A DNA stretch of 64,000 bases, taken from positions 4,374,501 to 4,438,500 of the forward strand of contig NC_017542.1 in assembly GCF_000237325.1 (NCBI RefSeq), written 5' to 3'. The translations under genes were made by a program, and so were the position numbers. How positions within the stretch are numbered: the stretch's first letter is position 1; each line of letters starts with the position of its first letter. This document shows positions 37,574-45,071 of the stretch, in pieces. Source of the DNA: Paenibacillus polymyxa M1 (GTDB lineage: Bacteria > Bacillota > Bacilli > Paenibacillales > Paenibacillaceae). The notes under the pieces are model-generated. The model worked only from the letters and a program-made list of their open reading frames with translations. It was not told where the DNA came from and did not search any database.

Positions 37574-37693
37574 TTATGGGATATCTAGTGAGAAATATGG
37601 GCTCCAACCTAAAATTTCGTCTAACGAATAATAGACCGTTATAAAAATAGTAATGGCTAGAACCGCCCAAGCCAACTTTGTGTTTGTATTCAT
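37574..37693 (-). CDS. 39-residue single-span membrane peptide, unrecognised
   Basis: Reading frame MNTNTKLAWAVLAITIF..., 39 residues, ending SLDIP. One hydrophobic segment (about residues 7-22) is flanked by a single Lys on the N-terminal side and by acidic residues (Asp25, Glu26) after it, so an N-in orientation is likely. CAGGAG lies 8 bases ahead of the ATG. The stop is followed 7 bases later by a terminator stem. The gene begins 35 bases after the chemoreceptor stop, so the two are probably cotranscribed. I do not recognise the family; a regulator of the neighbouring receptor or a general small membrane peptide are both possible. Its good start signal and terminator are the evidence that it is real. 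Confidence 0.6.
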   Translation of the reverse strand: MNTNTKLAWAVLAITIFITVYYSLDEILGWSPYFSLDIP

Positions 37694-37728
37694 AATTTGT
37701 GCTCCTGATACCCCTGATTTTAGAACAC

Positions 37729-39987
37729 CTACACTGTAAACCTCGAAAGCTGTTCTTTCAAATTCACCGATACTCCTTCCAGCTTATCAGACAAGCCTAC
37801 CAGCTGATTACCGATATTGGCCTGTTCATTACTGAGAGAAGCGACTTCCTGCGAAGTAGCCGAGGATTGCTCGGCTACCGCACTTACATTGGTCATTGCT
37901 TCGGACAAAGTAGTCTGCGATTCACTCAGATGATGAATGGATGCGGTGACTGTTCCCAACCGAAGCGCGAACTCTCCCATTTGCTGCTGCACCGATTGGA
38001 AAATGTCCGTCGTTTCTTGTACGGCTCCCATCTGCTCCCGGAACAGCGGATACACTTCAGATAACGCCTGTACCGTTTCATTCATCTCATTGACGATATT
38101 ATTGGTAATACCTGTAGCCGTACGAATGGCTTGACGTGATTGCTCTGCCAACTGACGAACCTCATTGGCTACCACCATAAAACCACGCCCGGCTGTCCCA
38201 GCTCGTGCCGCTTCAATCGTCGCATTCAGTGATAGAATGTTCGTTTGTTTAGCAATATTCTGTAATACATCCAGCACTTTAAAGACATCGGAAGTTGTCT
38301 GCTTCAGTTCATCTACTTTGCCTACCAAAGCATGCGTAGTTTCTTCCGTAACCTTAGTTTTGCTCAATAAATTTCTCAGCTGAACTGTCCCTTTTTCACT
38401 GGACTGTTCAACTTCTTGTGCGACCAGACTCATTTCATAATTAGAAGTCATAACCGTATCCATTTGCTGGGATATGTTCCCGGTTAACCCGCTGCCACGT
38501 TCCGCCTCTGTTGCCAAACTGGTGGCACCATGAGCAATCTCTTCCGTTGCGGCTGCAATTTCTTTGGCTGAAACGGCTGTCTTCTTCGAGGCATCACTCA
38601 GTTCCGTCGCTGTATTCAGTACCTCCTGTGCTGATGCATTCGTCTGTTCTACCAGCAGTGTAATTTGCTCCATCATCGTATCAAAACTTTCAGACAACTG
38701 TCCAATCTCATCCTGTGCCTTATACTTCGTTCGGATTTGCAAGTTGCCTTTGGCGCCTTCAATCATTAAATCCTTTAGGTGTGTCAATGGACGAGCCACA
38801 AGACGTACCATCCACAGACCAATGAACAATGCAATGAGTGCCGCTACCGCAGCAAATACCCAGGTTGTGGTAAGTATTCCCCTGGCGTCTCTCACCAGTT
38901 CAGATACAGGCACTACACCCACGAGAATCCATTTGGAAGTTCCCAGTGTATTATGAACCGCAAGCACACTTTGCTCTTTTCCGTCTGCTACCTGCTCCAT
39001 AATTTGATTCCCTTCGATCCCTTCAAGCTTGGAAACGTAATCCAGCTTTGTCTTTCCTCCTGCCAAACTCTCATTGTTAGAGCCAACAAACTCACCCTTA
39101 TCTGTCACAAGGCTAATCATACTGCCTGAGCCCAAATTAACACCTTTCAACTCGTCCTCCACCGCACTGGCCTTTAAATCCATAACCAGAACATAAGTCC
39201 CTCCCAACCCGGACATGCTGTTCATGGAGCGTGCCAGACGAAAGGTCTTGCTGCCATTGTCATTCACCTGCGTAGGTAGCCAAACCATTCCCTTGTTTTT
39301 CAAAATATCCTTAAACCATGCTTCCTGCCGTACATCCTTTTGTGTTCCGGTACCCATTGCAGCTAAACTGGTTTCTTCCGGGTACAGGTACAATGAATCA
39401 ATCGCTTTATTTGTAAAAGCAATATTCGTTAATTTCTTGTTTACTTCGCCCATAGCAACAAAAGATGCAAAGGGATTTTTATCTTGCTTTACAGCCTTTT
39501 GCAACTGATCACTTAATTCAGTATCGAAAAATACCTGTGTCGATGTGTCTTGAAAGCGCTCTAAAATAATATCAAGCTTTTCCGAAGTTTGCTGAACTGT
39601 TTGTTGATACGCTGTAGCTGCATTTTGTTCAATCGTACTTTTAGCTTTGTAGTACGAGAGCATCCCCAGGCTGACCACGAATAACATAATGGCTGCAAAA
39701 AAGATCAGAAACAACTTCATTCCAACCGAACGGATCGGATTATAGTTTTTGACCAAATGCATAAAATCCTTACTGTATCTTTCAGGCTTAAGTAAACGCT
39801 TTAAATTGTATGTGCATTTACGTAAGGCCTTAGCTACCCAGGGAGTATCTTTCGAAGACATCACAACCGTCTCCTCCCCTTTATCCGTTGTTACTTTACT
39901 TCCTTTCAAGCCTTTCATTGGATCCGTTTTCTTAGGTTGCCTTTTTGCTGCATTTCTCTCTTTTTTCCGAAAACCCATTCCTCTCAC
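37729..39987 (-). CDS. Methyl-accepting chemotaxis protein with long basic N-terminal extension
   Basis: 752 residues. The order is: about 88 residues of Lys/Arg-rich cytoplasmic sequence, membrane segment 1 (about 89-112, MKLFLIFFAAIMLFVVSLG), an extracellular sensor (about 115-375), membrane segment 2 (TTTWVFAAVAALIALFIGLW), HAMP, and a signalling domain with the hairpin tip VLQNIAKQTNILSLNATIEAARAG. The sensor lacks the YxxxxRxWY amino-acid motif present in the paralogue at 49335. The start is uncertain: GTG 39987, ATG 39978, or an internal ATG nearer the membrane segment (39762 or 39723) could be used. The extension is unusual for the family if real. Confidence 0.88.
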   Translation of the reverse strand: MRGMGFRKKERNAAKRQPKKTDPMKGLKGSKVTTDKGEETVVMSSKDTPWVAKALRKCTYNLKRLLKPERYSKDFMHLVKNYNPIRSVGMKLFLIFFAAIMLFVVSLGMLSYYKAKSTIEQNAATAYQQTVQQTSEKLDIILERFQDTSTQVFFDTELSDQLQKAVKQDKNPFASFVAMGEVNKKLTNIAFTNKAIDSLYLYPEETSLAAMGTGTQKDVRQEAWFKDILKNKGMVWLPTQVNDNGSKTFRLARSMNSMSGLGGTYVLVMDLKASAVEDELKGVNLGSGSMISLVTDKGEFVGSNNESLAGGKTKLDYVSKLEGIEGNQIMEQVADGKEQSVLAVHNTLGTSKWILVGVVPVSELVRDARGILTTTWVFAAVAALIALFIGLWMVRLVARPLTHLKDLMIEGAKGNLQIRTKYKAQDEIGQLSESFDTMMEQITLLVEQTNASAQEVLNTATELSDASKKTAVSAKEIAAATEEIAHGATSLATEAERGSGLTGNISQQMDTVMTSNYEMSLVAQEVEQSSEKGTVQLRNLLSKTKVTEETTHALVGKVDELKQTTSDVFKVLDVLQNIAKQTNILSLNATIEAARAGTAGRGFMVVANEVRQLAEQSRQAIRTATGITNNIVNEMNETVQALSEVYPLFREQMGAVQETTDIFQSVQQQMGEFALRLGTVTASIHHLSESQTTLSEAMTNVSAVAEQSSATSQEVASLSNEQANIGNQLVGLSDKLEGVSVNLKEQLSRFTV

Positions 39988-40131
39988 CTACCACCATATA
40001 ATTAGTTTCTTATTCCACGTCATCCTTTATGTATCTATTATCTATATAATCTCTATCGGAACTATTCGACAAGGAATGTAGCTTTCCTTTGAGTATCAAC
40101 TAAATTTTGTGAAACTTTTTTCCTAGAAAAC

Positions 40132-40168
40132 TATTCAAAAAAAAGCCTCTCCAACCGATAGGAGAGGC
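40132..40168 (-). terminator. Terminator of the mltG-trhP operon
   Basis: GCCTCTCC (40145-40152) pairs with GGAGAGGC (40161-40168); on the minus strand a run of eight T follows. It lies 35 bases past the trhP2 stop. Confidence 0.88.
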
Positions 40169-40202
40169 TTTTGAATCTTTTCACCTGTGACTTAAGGCTT
40201 AT

Positions 40203-41534
40203 TTACTTCTTTTTACGCATCATATCAAAATACGATACAGGCTGATCTACCTTCATTTTGATTCGTTGAAGCGGATGACGTGCAGCATCTAATTCGTTGC
40301 CTTCCTCATCCCAGATCGTTCCGACCGTTTGCTTGAAAAACGTTCCGTTCGGCCCGAAAAATTCAATTTCATGCCCTGGTTTAAAATGGTTACGTTGTTG
40401 AATCGTTGCGATGCCACTTGCGGCATCGTAATCCATGACTAGTCCGGCAAAATCATAAGGGACTGCTTTTTCTTCCGGCTCATAAATATGATCCTCATGA
40501 TCCGGTGTATCATAGAAGAATCCTGTATTTAACGGACGATTGGCTGCCTTGTTAATTTCTTCAATCCATTCTGGTTTGAGTACATAATTTTCCGGATCAG
40601 CCATATAAGAATCAATCGCTTGACGGTAGACATTCACGACCGTAGCTACATAGTGGATGGACTTCATACGTCCCTCCACTTTAAAGCTGTCTACACCCAC
40701 ATCAATCAGATCAGGAATATTTTCAATCATACACAGATCCTTGGAACCCATAGAAAAAGCATTATCGCTTTCTTCAAACAATGGAAGTTGGTTAACGCCA
40801 AGCTGGAACTGTTTTAGTACATTGTTATCCTGTGCCTCTTCCTCAGATATCCAAACCTCACCTGGACGGGCATCCTCAAACAAATCATATTTCCAGCGGC
40901 AAGACTGACAACATCCTCCACGATTAGAATCGCGGTCTGTAAAGTGATTGGATAACACGCAGCGACCGGAAAATGAAGAGCACATCGCACCATGGACAAA
41001 AGCTTCGATTTCGATGTCCACATGCTTTTTAATTTCTTCGATTTCCTCCAAGCTGGTTTCACGTCCAAGTACCACACGCGGCAGTCCCTCGTCTTTCCAG
41101 AACTTTACCGCTTGCCAATTCAGCGTGGACTGCTGTGTGCTCAAATGCACTTCCAATCCGGGAACTACCCGCAATGCCACGGATACAATGGCCGGATCAG
41201 CGACGATAACGGCATGAATTCCTACTTCATACAGATTGCGCAAGTATTCCTCAATTCCGGCAATATCTTCATTGTGAGCATAGATATTAGTCGCCACAAG
41301 CACCTTAGCACCGTACTTGTTGGCGAATTCCACACCTTCACGCATTTCTTCAAAACTGAAATTATCGGCGTTAGAACGCAGACCGTATTTTTGTCCACCA
41401 ATATATACAGCATCTGCGCCATAGTGAACGGCAAACTTCAGCTTTTCTAGATTTCCGGCAGGAGCCAACAGCTCTGGCTTATCCAGACGATTCCGTTTAC
41501 CTGTATATTTTCTCGTTTTGGTGATCGTTCCCAT
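40203..41534 (-). CDS. trhP2: Peptidase U32-family tRNA hydroxylation protein TrhP2
   Basis: 443 residues of the U32 family: begins KPELLAPAGNLEKLKFAVHYGADAVYIGG and has the cluster-binding cysteine set in FVHGAMCSSFSGRCVLSN and GGCCQSCRWKYDLFE. In B. subtilis the pair YrrN/YrrO (TrhP1/TrhP2) is required for prephenate-dependent 5-hydroxyuridine formation at tRNA position 34. The U32 name comes from early collagenase reports and does not imply peptidase action here. It lies 32 bases downstream of trhP1, the same order as yrrN-yrrO. Confidence 0.92.
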   Translation of the reverse strand: MGTITKTRKYTGKRNRLDKPELLAPAGNLEKLKFAVHYGADAVYIGGQKYGLRSNADNFSFEEMREGVEFANKYGAKVLVATNIYAHNEDIAGIEEYLRNLYEVGIHAVIVADPAIVSVALRVVPGLEVHLSTQQSTLNWQAVKFWKDEGLPRVVLGRETSLEEIEEIKKHVDIEIEAFVHGAMCSSFSGRCVLSNHFTDRDSNRGGCCQSCRWKYDLFEDARPGEVWISEEEAQDNNVLKQFQLGVNQLPLFEESDNAFSMGSKDLCMIENIPDLIDVGVDSFKVEGRMKSIHYVATVVNVYRQAIDSYMADPENYVLKPEWIEEINKAANRPLNTGFFYDTPDHEDHIYEPEEKAVPYDFAGLVMDYDAASGIATIQQRNHFKPGHEIEFFGPNGTFFKQTVGTIWDEEGNELDAARHPLQRIKMKVDQPVSYFDMMRKKK

Positions 41535-41566
41535 GACGTTCCCCCCTCTGTAAATTCATTTTGTAA

Positions 41567-42496
41567 TTAATAAACCTGCTCTTTGTAGAAAAATCCGAAG
41601 GAGAGTTCCCGTTCAGGGTCTTGAAGACGGCGAACCTCATCCAGCCAGCTTTCATCATAAACATAAGCATCCGGGTCGGCTGTATAGCTGTCTATTGCTT
41701 TGCGATAAGCACGGACAACTGCCTCATTGTAAGCGGTGGGTTTCAACAAGCCCTCGATCTTAAAGCTGTGCACACCCGCCTCCATCAGAATTTGCAGGTC
41801 CTCCATGATACAAAAATCATCCGAACTCATAATATGTGTCCCGTTGATATCTTCGTAAATGGGGAACTTCTCTTCCTTCCGCTCTGCTTCAATCAGAAAC
41901 AAGCCACGCCCTCTGCCGAGATCGCCTTCTACCGTGCGACCTTGGTGCAGCATATAGCTTTGAACAAGCTTACGCTTGGAGTGATAAATATTGGTCATTC
42001 CATGTACCTGAACCTGTGCTTCTATATTCAACTTTGGAATCATTTCCGTAATTTCATCCATACTGAGCTCACGAGCCAAGATGACACGTGATGCCCCTTT
42101 TTCGCCCCAATAGTTGGCGGTTGCGAAGTTGGTAGAAATCATCTCTCCGTTCCAGAAAAGTTTCAGATGAGGAGCATGTTCCTTCACCGCCATGAGCACT
42201 GCTGGATCGTTAAACTCAATGGCGTCTATGCCGCATTCAGCTATGGTTTGCACATACTTCGGAAGAAGTGGCAATAGCTCGTTCGTCATCAAATTCGTCA
42301 TAGATACATATACCTGTGCGGCATGCTTCCGTGCTTCTTCCACAACCTCACGGATTTGGTCCGGTGTAAAATTTCCTGGCAACCGCATGCCAAAGCGGTC
42401 ATCTCCAATCAGCAATGCATTAGCTCCAGCCTCCAGCATATGGCGGGCATCCTCCGGAGAGCTGGCAGTTGCCAGCAGTTCGGGTTTGTAAGCCAT
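41567..42496 (-). CDS. trhP1: Peptidase U32-family tRNA hydroxylation protein TrhP1
   Basis: 309-residue U32-family protein, shorter than its partner. It begins MAYKPELLATASSPEDARHMLEAGANALLIG and has QVHGMTNIYHSKRKLVQSYM where TrhP2 has its first cysteine motif; the four clustered Cys are absent, as expected for the YrrN type. It is the partner of TrhP2 in tRNA wobble uridine hydroxylation. AGGAGG lies upstream of the ATG. It starts 11 bases after mltG ends, an operon also found in Bacillus (yrrL-yrrM-yrrN-yrrO), here without the methyltransferase yrrM between. Confidence 0.9.
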   Translation of the reverse strand: MAYKPELLATASSPEDARHMLEAGANALLIGDDRFGMRLPGNFTPDQIREVVEEARKHAAQVYVSMTNLMTNELLPLLPKYVQTIAECGIDAIEFNDPAVLMAVKEHAPHLKLFWNGEMISTNFATANYWGEKGASRVILARELSMDEITEMIPKLNIEAQVQVHGMTNIYHSKRKLVQSYMLHQGRTVEGDLGRGRGLFLIEAERKEEKFPIYEDINGTHIMSSDDFCIMEDLQILMEAGVHSFKIEGLLKPTAYNEAVVRAYRKAIDSYTADPDAYVYDESWLDEVRRLQDPERELSFGFFYKEQVY

Positions 42497-42507
42497 AGGC
42501 TCACCTC

Positions 42508-43560
42508 CTAATTTGTCTTACGGTTACTTACCTGAATGTTATGCAAATGATCTTTATACGTTTTGGCAAACAAATGTTTATGTGTTCCATCTTTTTTGGT
42601 CACATAAAATAAATAATCTGTAGATTTCGGCTGTAGAGCCGCCACTACTGATTTCAGACTGGGACTTGCAATCGGTCCTGGTGGAAGTCCTTGATGTATA
42701 TACGTATTATAAGGACTTTCTACAGCCAAATCCTTGTAATACAGTCGTTCCTTTTGCTTGTCCAGCATATATTGAACTGTAGCATCAATTTCCAGCTTTT
42801 TATCCTGTTGAAGACGGTTATAAATAACGCCAGCTACGATAGGCCGCTCATCGTCTACAACCACCTCACGCTCTACCAGAGAGGCAACTGTCAGCAGCTG
42901 ATGCAGTGTTTCACTGCGTTGCTGCAGCCCGGCATCCAGGTCAGAAATGGTATCCAGACGTTTTTGCGTCTGCTCCAGCATCGTCTGAATGATATCCTTG
43001 GTTGTGCTTCCCTTTTTCAGTTCATAAGTTTCCGGGAAAAGATAGCCTTCCAGCGCATAGCGAAGCCCCGCCTGCTTTGGTATGTCCCGTACCAGCGGGA
43101 CGTCAAAAGCGGACGGATCGTTGGCTAGCTGCAAAAATTGCTGCCGGTCTGCCAGTCCTTCCTTTTGCAGCTTCTCAGCCATCTGTCTAATCGTAAAACC
43201 CTCCGGGATTGTAAAACGGATCATTTCCTCTTTGACTACGTCCCCAGCCGATAGCTTGGCAATCAGCTGATCAAAGGTTGCGCCAGGCTGCGCTTCATAT
43301 TTTCCAGCCTGAAATGCGTTTCCTTGCTGTTTGAATTTTACATAAGCCTTAAACACGAGCGCATTACGTATAAGTCCCTTTTGCTCCAGCGTATCTGCAA
43401 TAGCCGATGTTCCCGTACCCCTTACCACCGTAAAAGCAACGGGTTGTGTTTTCGGCTGAACAGGCTGCATGGCATTCCATATATAGAGGATTGCACCTCC
43501 CGCTATACAAACAAGCACGAGAAGCAACGTAAGCATCCTTGTCCTTCGCTTCACATCCAC
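42508..43560 (-). CDS. mltG: Endolytic murein transglycosylase MltG (YceG family)
   Basis: 350 residues: an N-terminal membrane anchor (about 9-28, MLTLLLVLVCIAGGAILYIW), a LysM-like part (about 40-130) and the YceG catalytic domain with the conserved Glu in VASLVEREVVVDDERP and GVIYNRLQQ. MltG cuts nascent glycan strands at the membrane and helps set their length. GTG 43560 is used with AAGGAG 4 bases upstream; the GTG two codons later is an alternative. A terminator-like hairpin lies just ahead of it, so expression may be partly uncoupled from the ruvX side. Confidence 0.93.
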   Translation of the reverse strand: MDVKRRTRMLTLLLVLVCIAGGAILYIWNAMQPVQPKTQPVAFTVVRGTGTSAIADTLEQKGLIRNALVFKAYVKFKQQGNAFQAGKYEAQPGATFDQLIAKLSAGDVVKEEMIRFTIPEGFTIRQMAEKLQKEGLADRQQFLQLANDPSAFDVPLVRDIPKQAGLRYALEGYLFPETYELKKGSTTKDIIQTMLEQTQKRLDTISDLDAGLQQRSETLHQLLTVASLVEREVVVDDERPIVAGVIYNRLQQDKKLEIDATVQYMLDKQKERLYYKDLAVESPYNTYIHQGLPPGPIASPSLKSVVAALQPKSTDYLFYVTKKDGTHKHLFAKTYKDHLHNIQVSNRKTN

Positions 43561-43572
43561 CCAACTCCTTCA

Positions 43573-43603
43573 CAGCCAAAAAGGGCGGACTGGTCCGCCC
43601 TTT
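43573..43603 (-). terminator. Terminator between DUF1292 genes and mltG
   Basis: AAAGGGCGGAC/GTCCGCCCTTT (43578-43603) followed on the minus strand by TTTTTGG. It lies between a gene and its downstream neighbour on the same strand, so it may attenuate rather than fully end transcription into mltG. Confidence 0.75.
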
Positions 43604-43630
43604 CAGGTTTGATCTGCTCGTTATCCAGAC

Positions 43631-43936
43631 TTACAGCTCTTCCGGCAACGTACATTCGTCGTACAGCTCAGAAATATCTTCCCACTCATCATCATCTTCA
43701 ATGGTGGTGATGGAGATTTCGCCGTCTGTGGATGAGCTTACATGATATAATTCATGTTCGCCAGCAGCAGCACCAGGTCTACGCAATACGGCGTACCGTT
43801 GCTCGCCTACCTTGAACTCTGCTTCCAACTCCATGCGTATTGCATGACCCTGTTCATCCTGCAACTCTACATCGCCGTCAAATGCTTCCTTCAAATCAGA
43901 GGTCCAGCTCAGGTCTTCACGTGAATAGCTCGTCAT
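43631..43936 (-). CDS. DUF1292 family protein, downstream copy
   Basis: 101 residues, acidic, with the DUF1292 pattern VELQDEQGHAIRMELEAEFKVGEQRYAVLR and an acidic end (EDDDEWEDISELYDE). The family (B. subtilis YrzB) is conserved next to yrrK/ruvX in Firmicutes; its function is unknown. The start overlaps the stop of the upstream DUF1292 gene by 4 bases. The two proteins clearly share the fold but have diverged (shared pattern: D-x-x-W-E-x-[IV]-x-E near the C terminus), so this looks like an old tandem duplication. Confidence 0.8.
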   Translation of the reverse strand: MTSYSREDLSWTSDLKEAFDGDVELQDEQGHAIRMELEAEFKVGEQRYAVLRRPGAAAGEHELYHVSSSTDGEISITTIEDDDEWEDISELYDECTLPEEL

Positions 43937-44235
43937 TTCCCGTCTTCCTCTTCTTCTTCCTCTACAAATGTATTAAAGGTCTCTTCGACGATTTCCCATT
44001 CGGCATCGTCTTGGATCACAAACAATTTAATATCATCGCCTTCTTCTTCGTAGCGGAAGGCGTACACATCGGACTCATCAGCTTCAGGGTCCACTGGCGC
44101 AACCATCATGTACTTTGCTTCGGAACCATCTACCTCAAACTTCATAATGACCTCGAACTCTTCCTCGTTGCCCTCGTCATCGGCAATATAAATAATTTCC
44201 GGCTCTTCTTCCATACCCAATTGATTTTCAGCCAT
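43933..44235 (-). CDS. DUF1292 family protein, upstream copy (YrzB-like)
   Basis: 100 residues, strongly acidic (ends EEEEEEDGK). It has IYIADDEGNEEEFEVIMKFEVDGSEAKYMMVAP and FVIQDDAEWEIVEETFNTF, the pattern of YrzB/DUF1292. It lies 13 bases after ruvX and overlaps the second copy by 4 bases. This copy matches the usual YrzB more closely than its neighbour. Role unknown; constant association with ruvX and ireB suggests a housekeeping function. Confidence 0.87.
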   Translation of the reverse strand: MAENQLGMEEEPEIIYIADDEGNEEEFEVIMKFEVDGSEAKYMMVAPVDPEADESDVYAFRYEEEGDDIKLFVIQDDAEWEIVEETFNTFVEEEEEEDGK

Positions 44236-44248
44236 TACGAAATCCCCC

Positions 44249-44665
44249 TCACCTTGTACTGTGTGCGTCCAAATAATTTTGCAAGATCAGGCTTGCGGCC
44301 AGTTTATCTACCACCTGCTTGCGTTTTTTGCGGCTGACGTCGGCCTCCAGAAGCGCACGCTCTGCCGAACGCGTCGTCAGCCGTTCATCCCAAAGGTGAA
44401 CGGGTAAACCCAGTAACTCCTTGAGCCGGTTCGCAAACTCAATGCAAATCTCACCGCGTGGACCCACGGTTCCGTTCATATTTTTCGGCAAGCCTACAAC
44501 AACCTCACCAATTTCATGTTCACGAACCAAATTTGCAATTTTACCGAACTCGCTGTCGTCACCGCGTCGTTCTATGACTACCAATCCTTGGGCGGTCCAG
44601 CCGAAGGCATCACTTACGGCGACCCCAATTCGGCGATCCCCGTAATCCAATCCCATTACTTTCAT
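44249..44665 (-). CDS. ruvX: Putative pre-16S rRNA nuclease / RuvX family protein YqgF
   Basis: 138 residues of the RNase H-like YqgF family. It begins MKVMGLDYGDRRIGVAVSD (first catalytic Asp) and has GLPKNMNGTVGPRG and LWDERLTTRSAERAL (Glu and Arg of the family). Known members act as nucleases in 16S rRNA maturation or as Holliday-junction resolvase-like enzymes. It lies 9 bases after ireB; the order ireB-yrrK-yrzB is conserved in Firmicutes. Confidence 0.93.
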   Translation of the reverse strand: MKVMGLDYGDRRIGVAVSDAFGWTAQGLVVIERRGDDSEFGKIANLVREHEIGEVVVGLPKNMNGTVGPRGEICIEFANRLKELLGLPVHLWDERLTTRSAERALLEADVSRKKRKQVVDKLAASLILQNYLDAHSTR

Positions 44666-44674
44666 GCCTGTCTC

Positions 44675-44935
44675 CTAACGATGCTTAGCGAGATAGAAAC
44701 GAACCAGCTCTTCAATCAATTCATCGCGTTCTTTTTTACGCACCAGGCTTCTAGCATTATTATGCCGCGGCACATAAGCCGGATCACCGGATAGCAAATA
44801 CCCGACGATTTGATTGATCGGATTGTATTCTTTTTCTACCAACGCATCATATACGGTCAACAAAATCTCCTGAGCAGAAGCTTCCTTCTCATCCGCCTTG
44901 ACATTAAATTTGACCGTTTTGTCCATGGAATCCAT
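44675..44935 (-). CDS. ireB: IreB family regulatory phosphoprotein (YrzL)
   Basis: 86 residues with ATG 44935 ([11 protein letters not shown]), chosen because GAGGTG lies 6 bases upstream; a 9-residue longer frame has no ribosome binding site. The family sequence [38 protein letters not shown] is split here only by the usual variable positions. In Enterococcus IreB is a target of the Ser/Thr kinase IreK and affects cephalosporin resistance; its role in Paenibacillus is unknown. It is first in the operon and follows alaS by 136 bases. Confidence 0.93.
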   Translation of the reverse strand: MDSMDKTVKFNVKADEKEASAQEILLTVYDALVEKEYNPINQIVGYLLSGDPAYVPRHNNARSLVRKKERDELIEELVRFYLAKHR

Positions 44936-45071
44936 TGTTGACACCTCGCTTCCACAAAACATGTGTACATGTTTATGCCAGCTTATTCTTTTATATCATA
45001 CCATAAGCAAAGCCCTTCAAGGAAATGTCTAAGTCCGTTTTTTTCCAAAAACCCGCAAAAATTATCGAACT

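Noticed and set aside
40040-40070. Sigma-D promoter of the chemoreceptor at 37729 (TCCGATAG)
   Set aside because: The -10-like element is fair, but no TAAA lies at the required distance.
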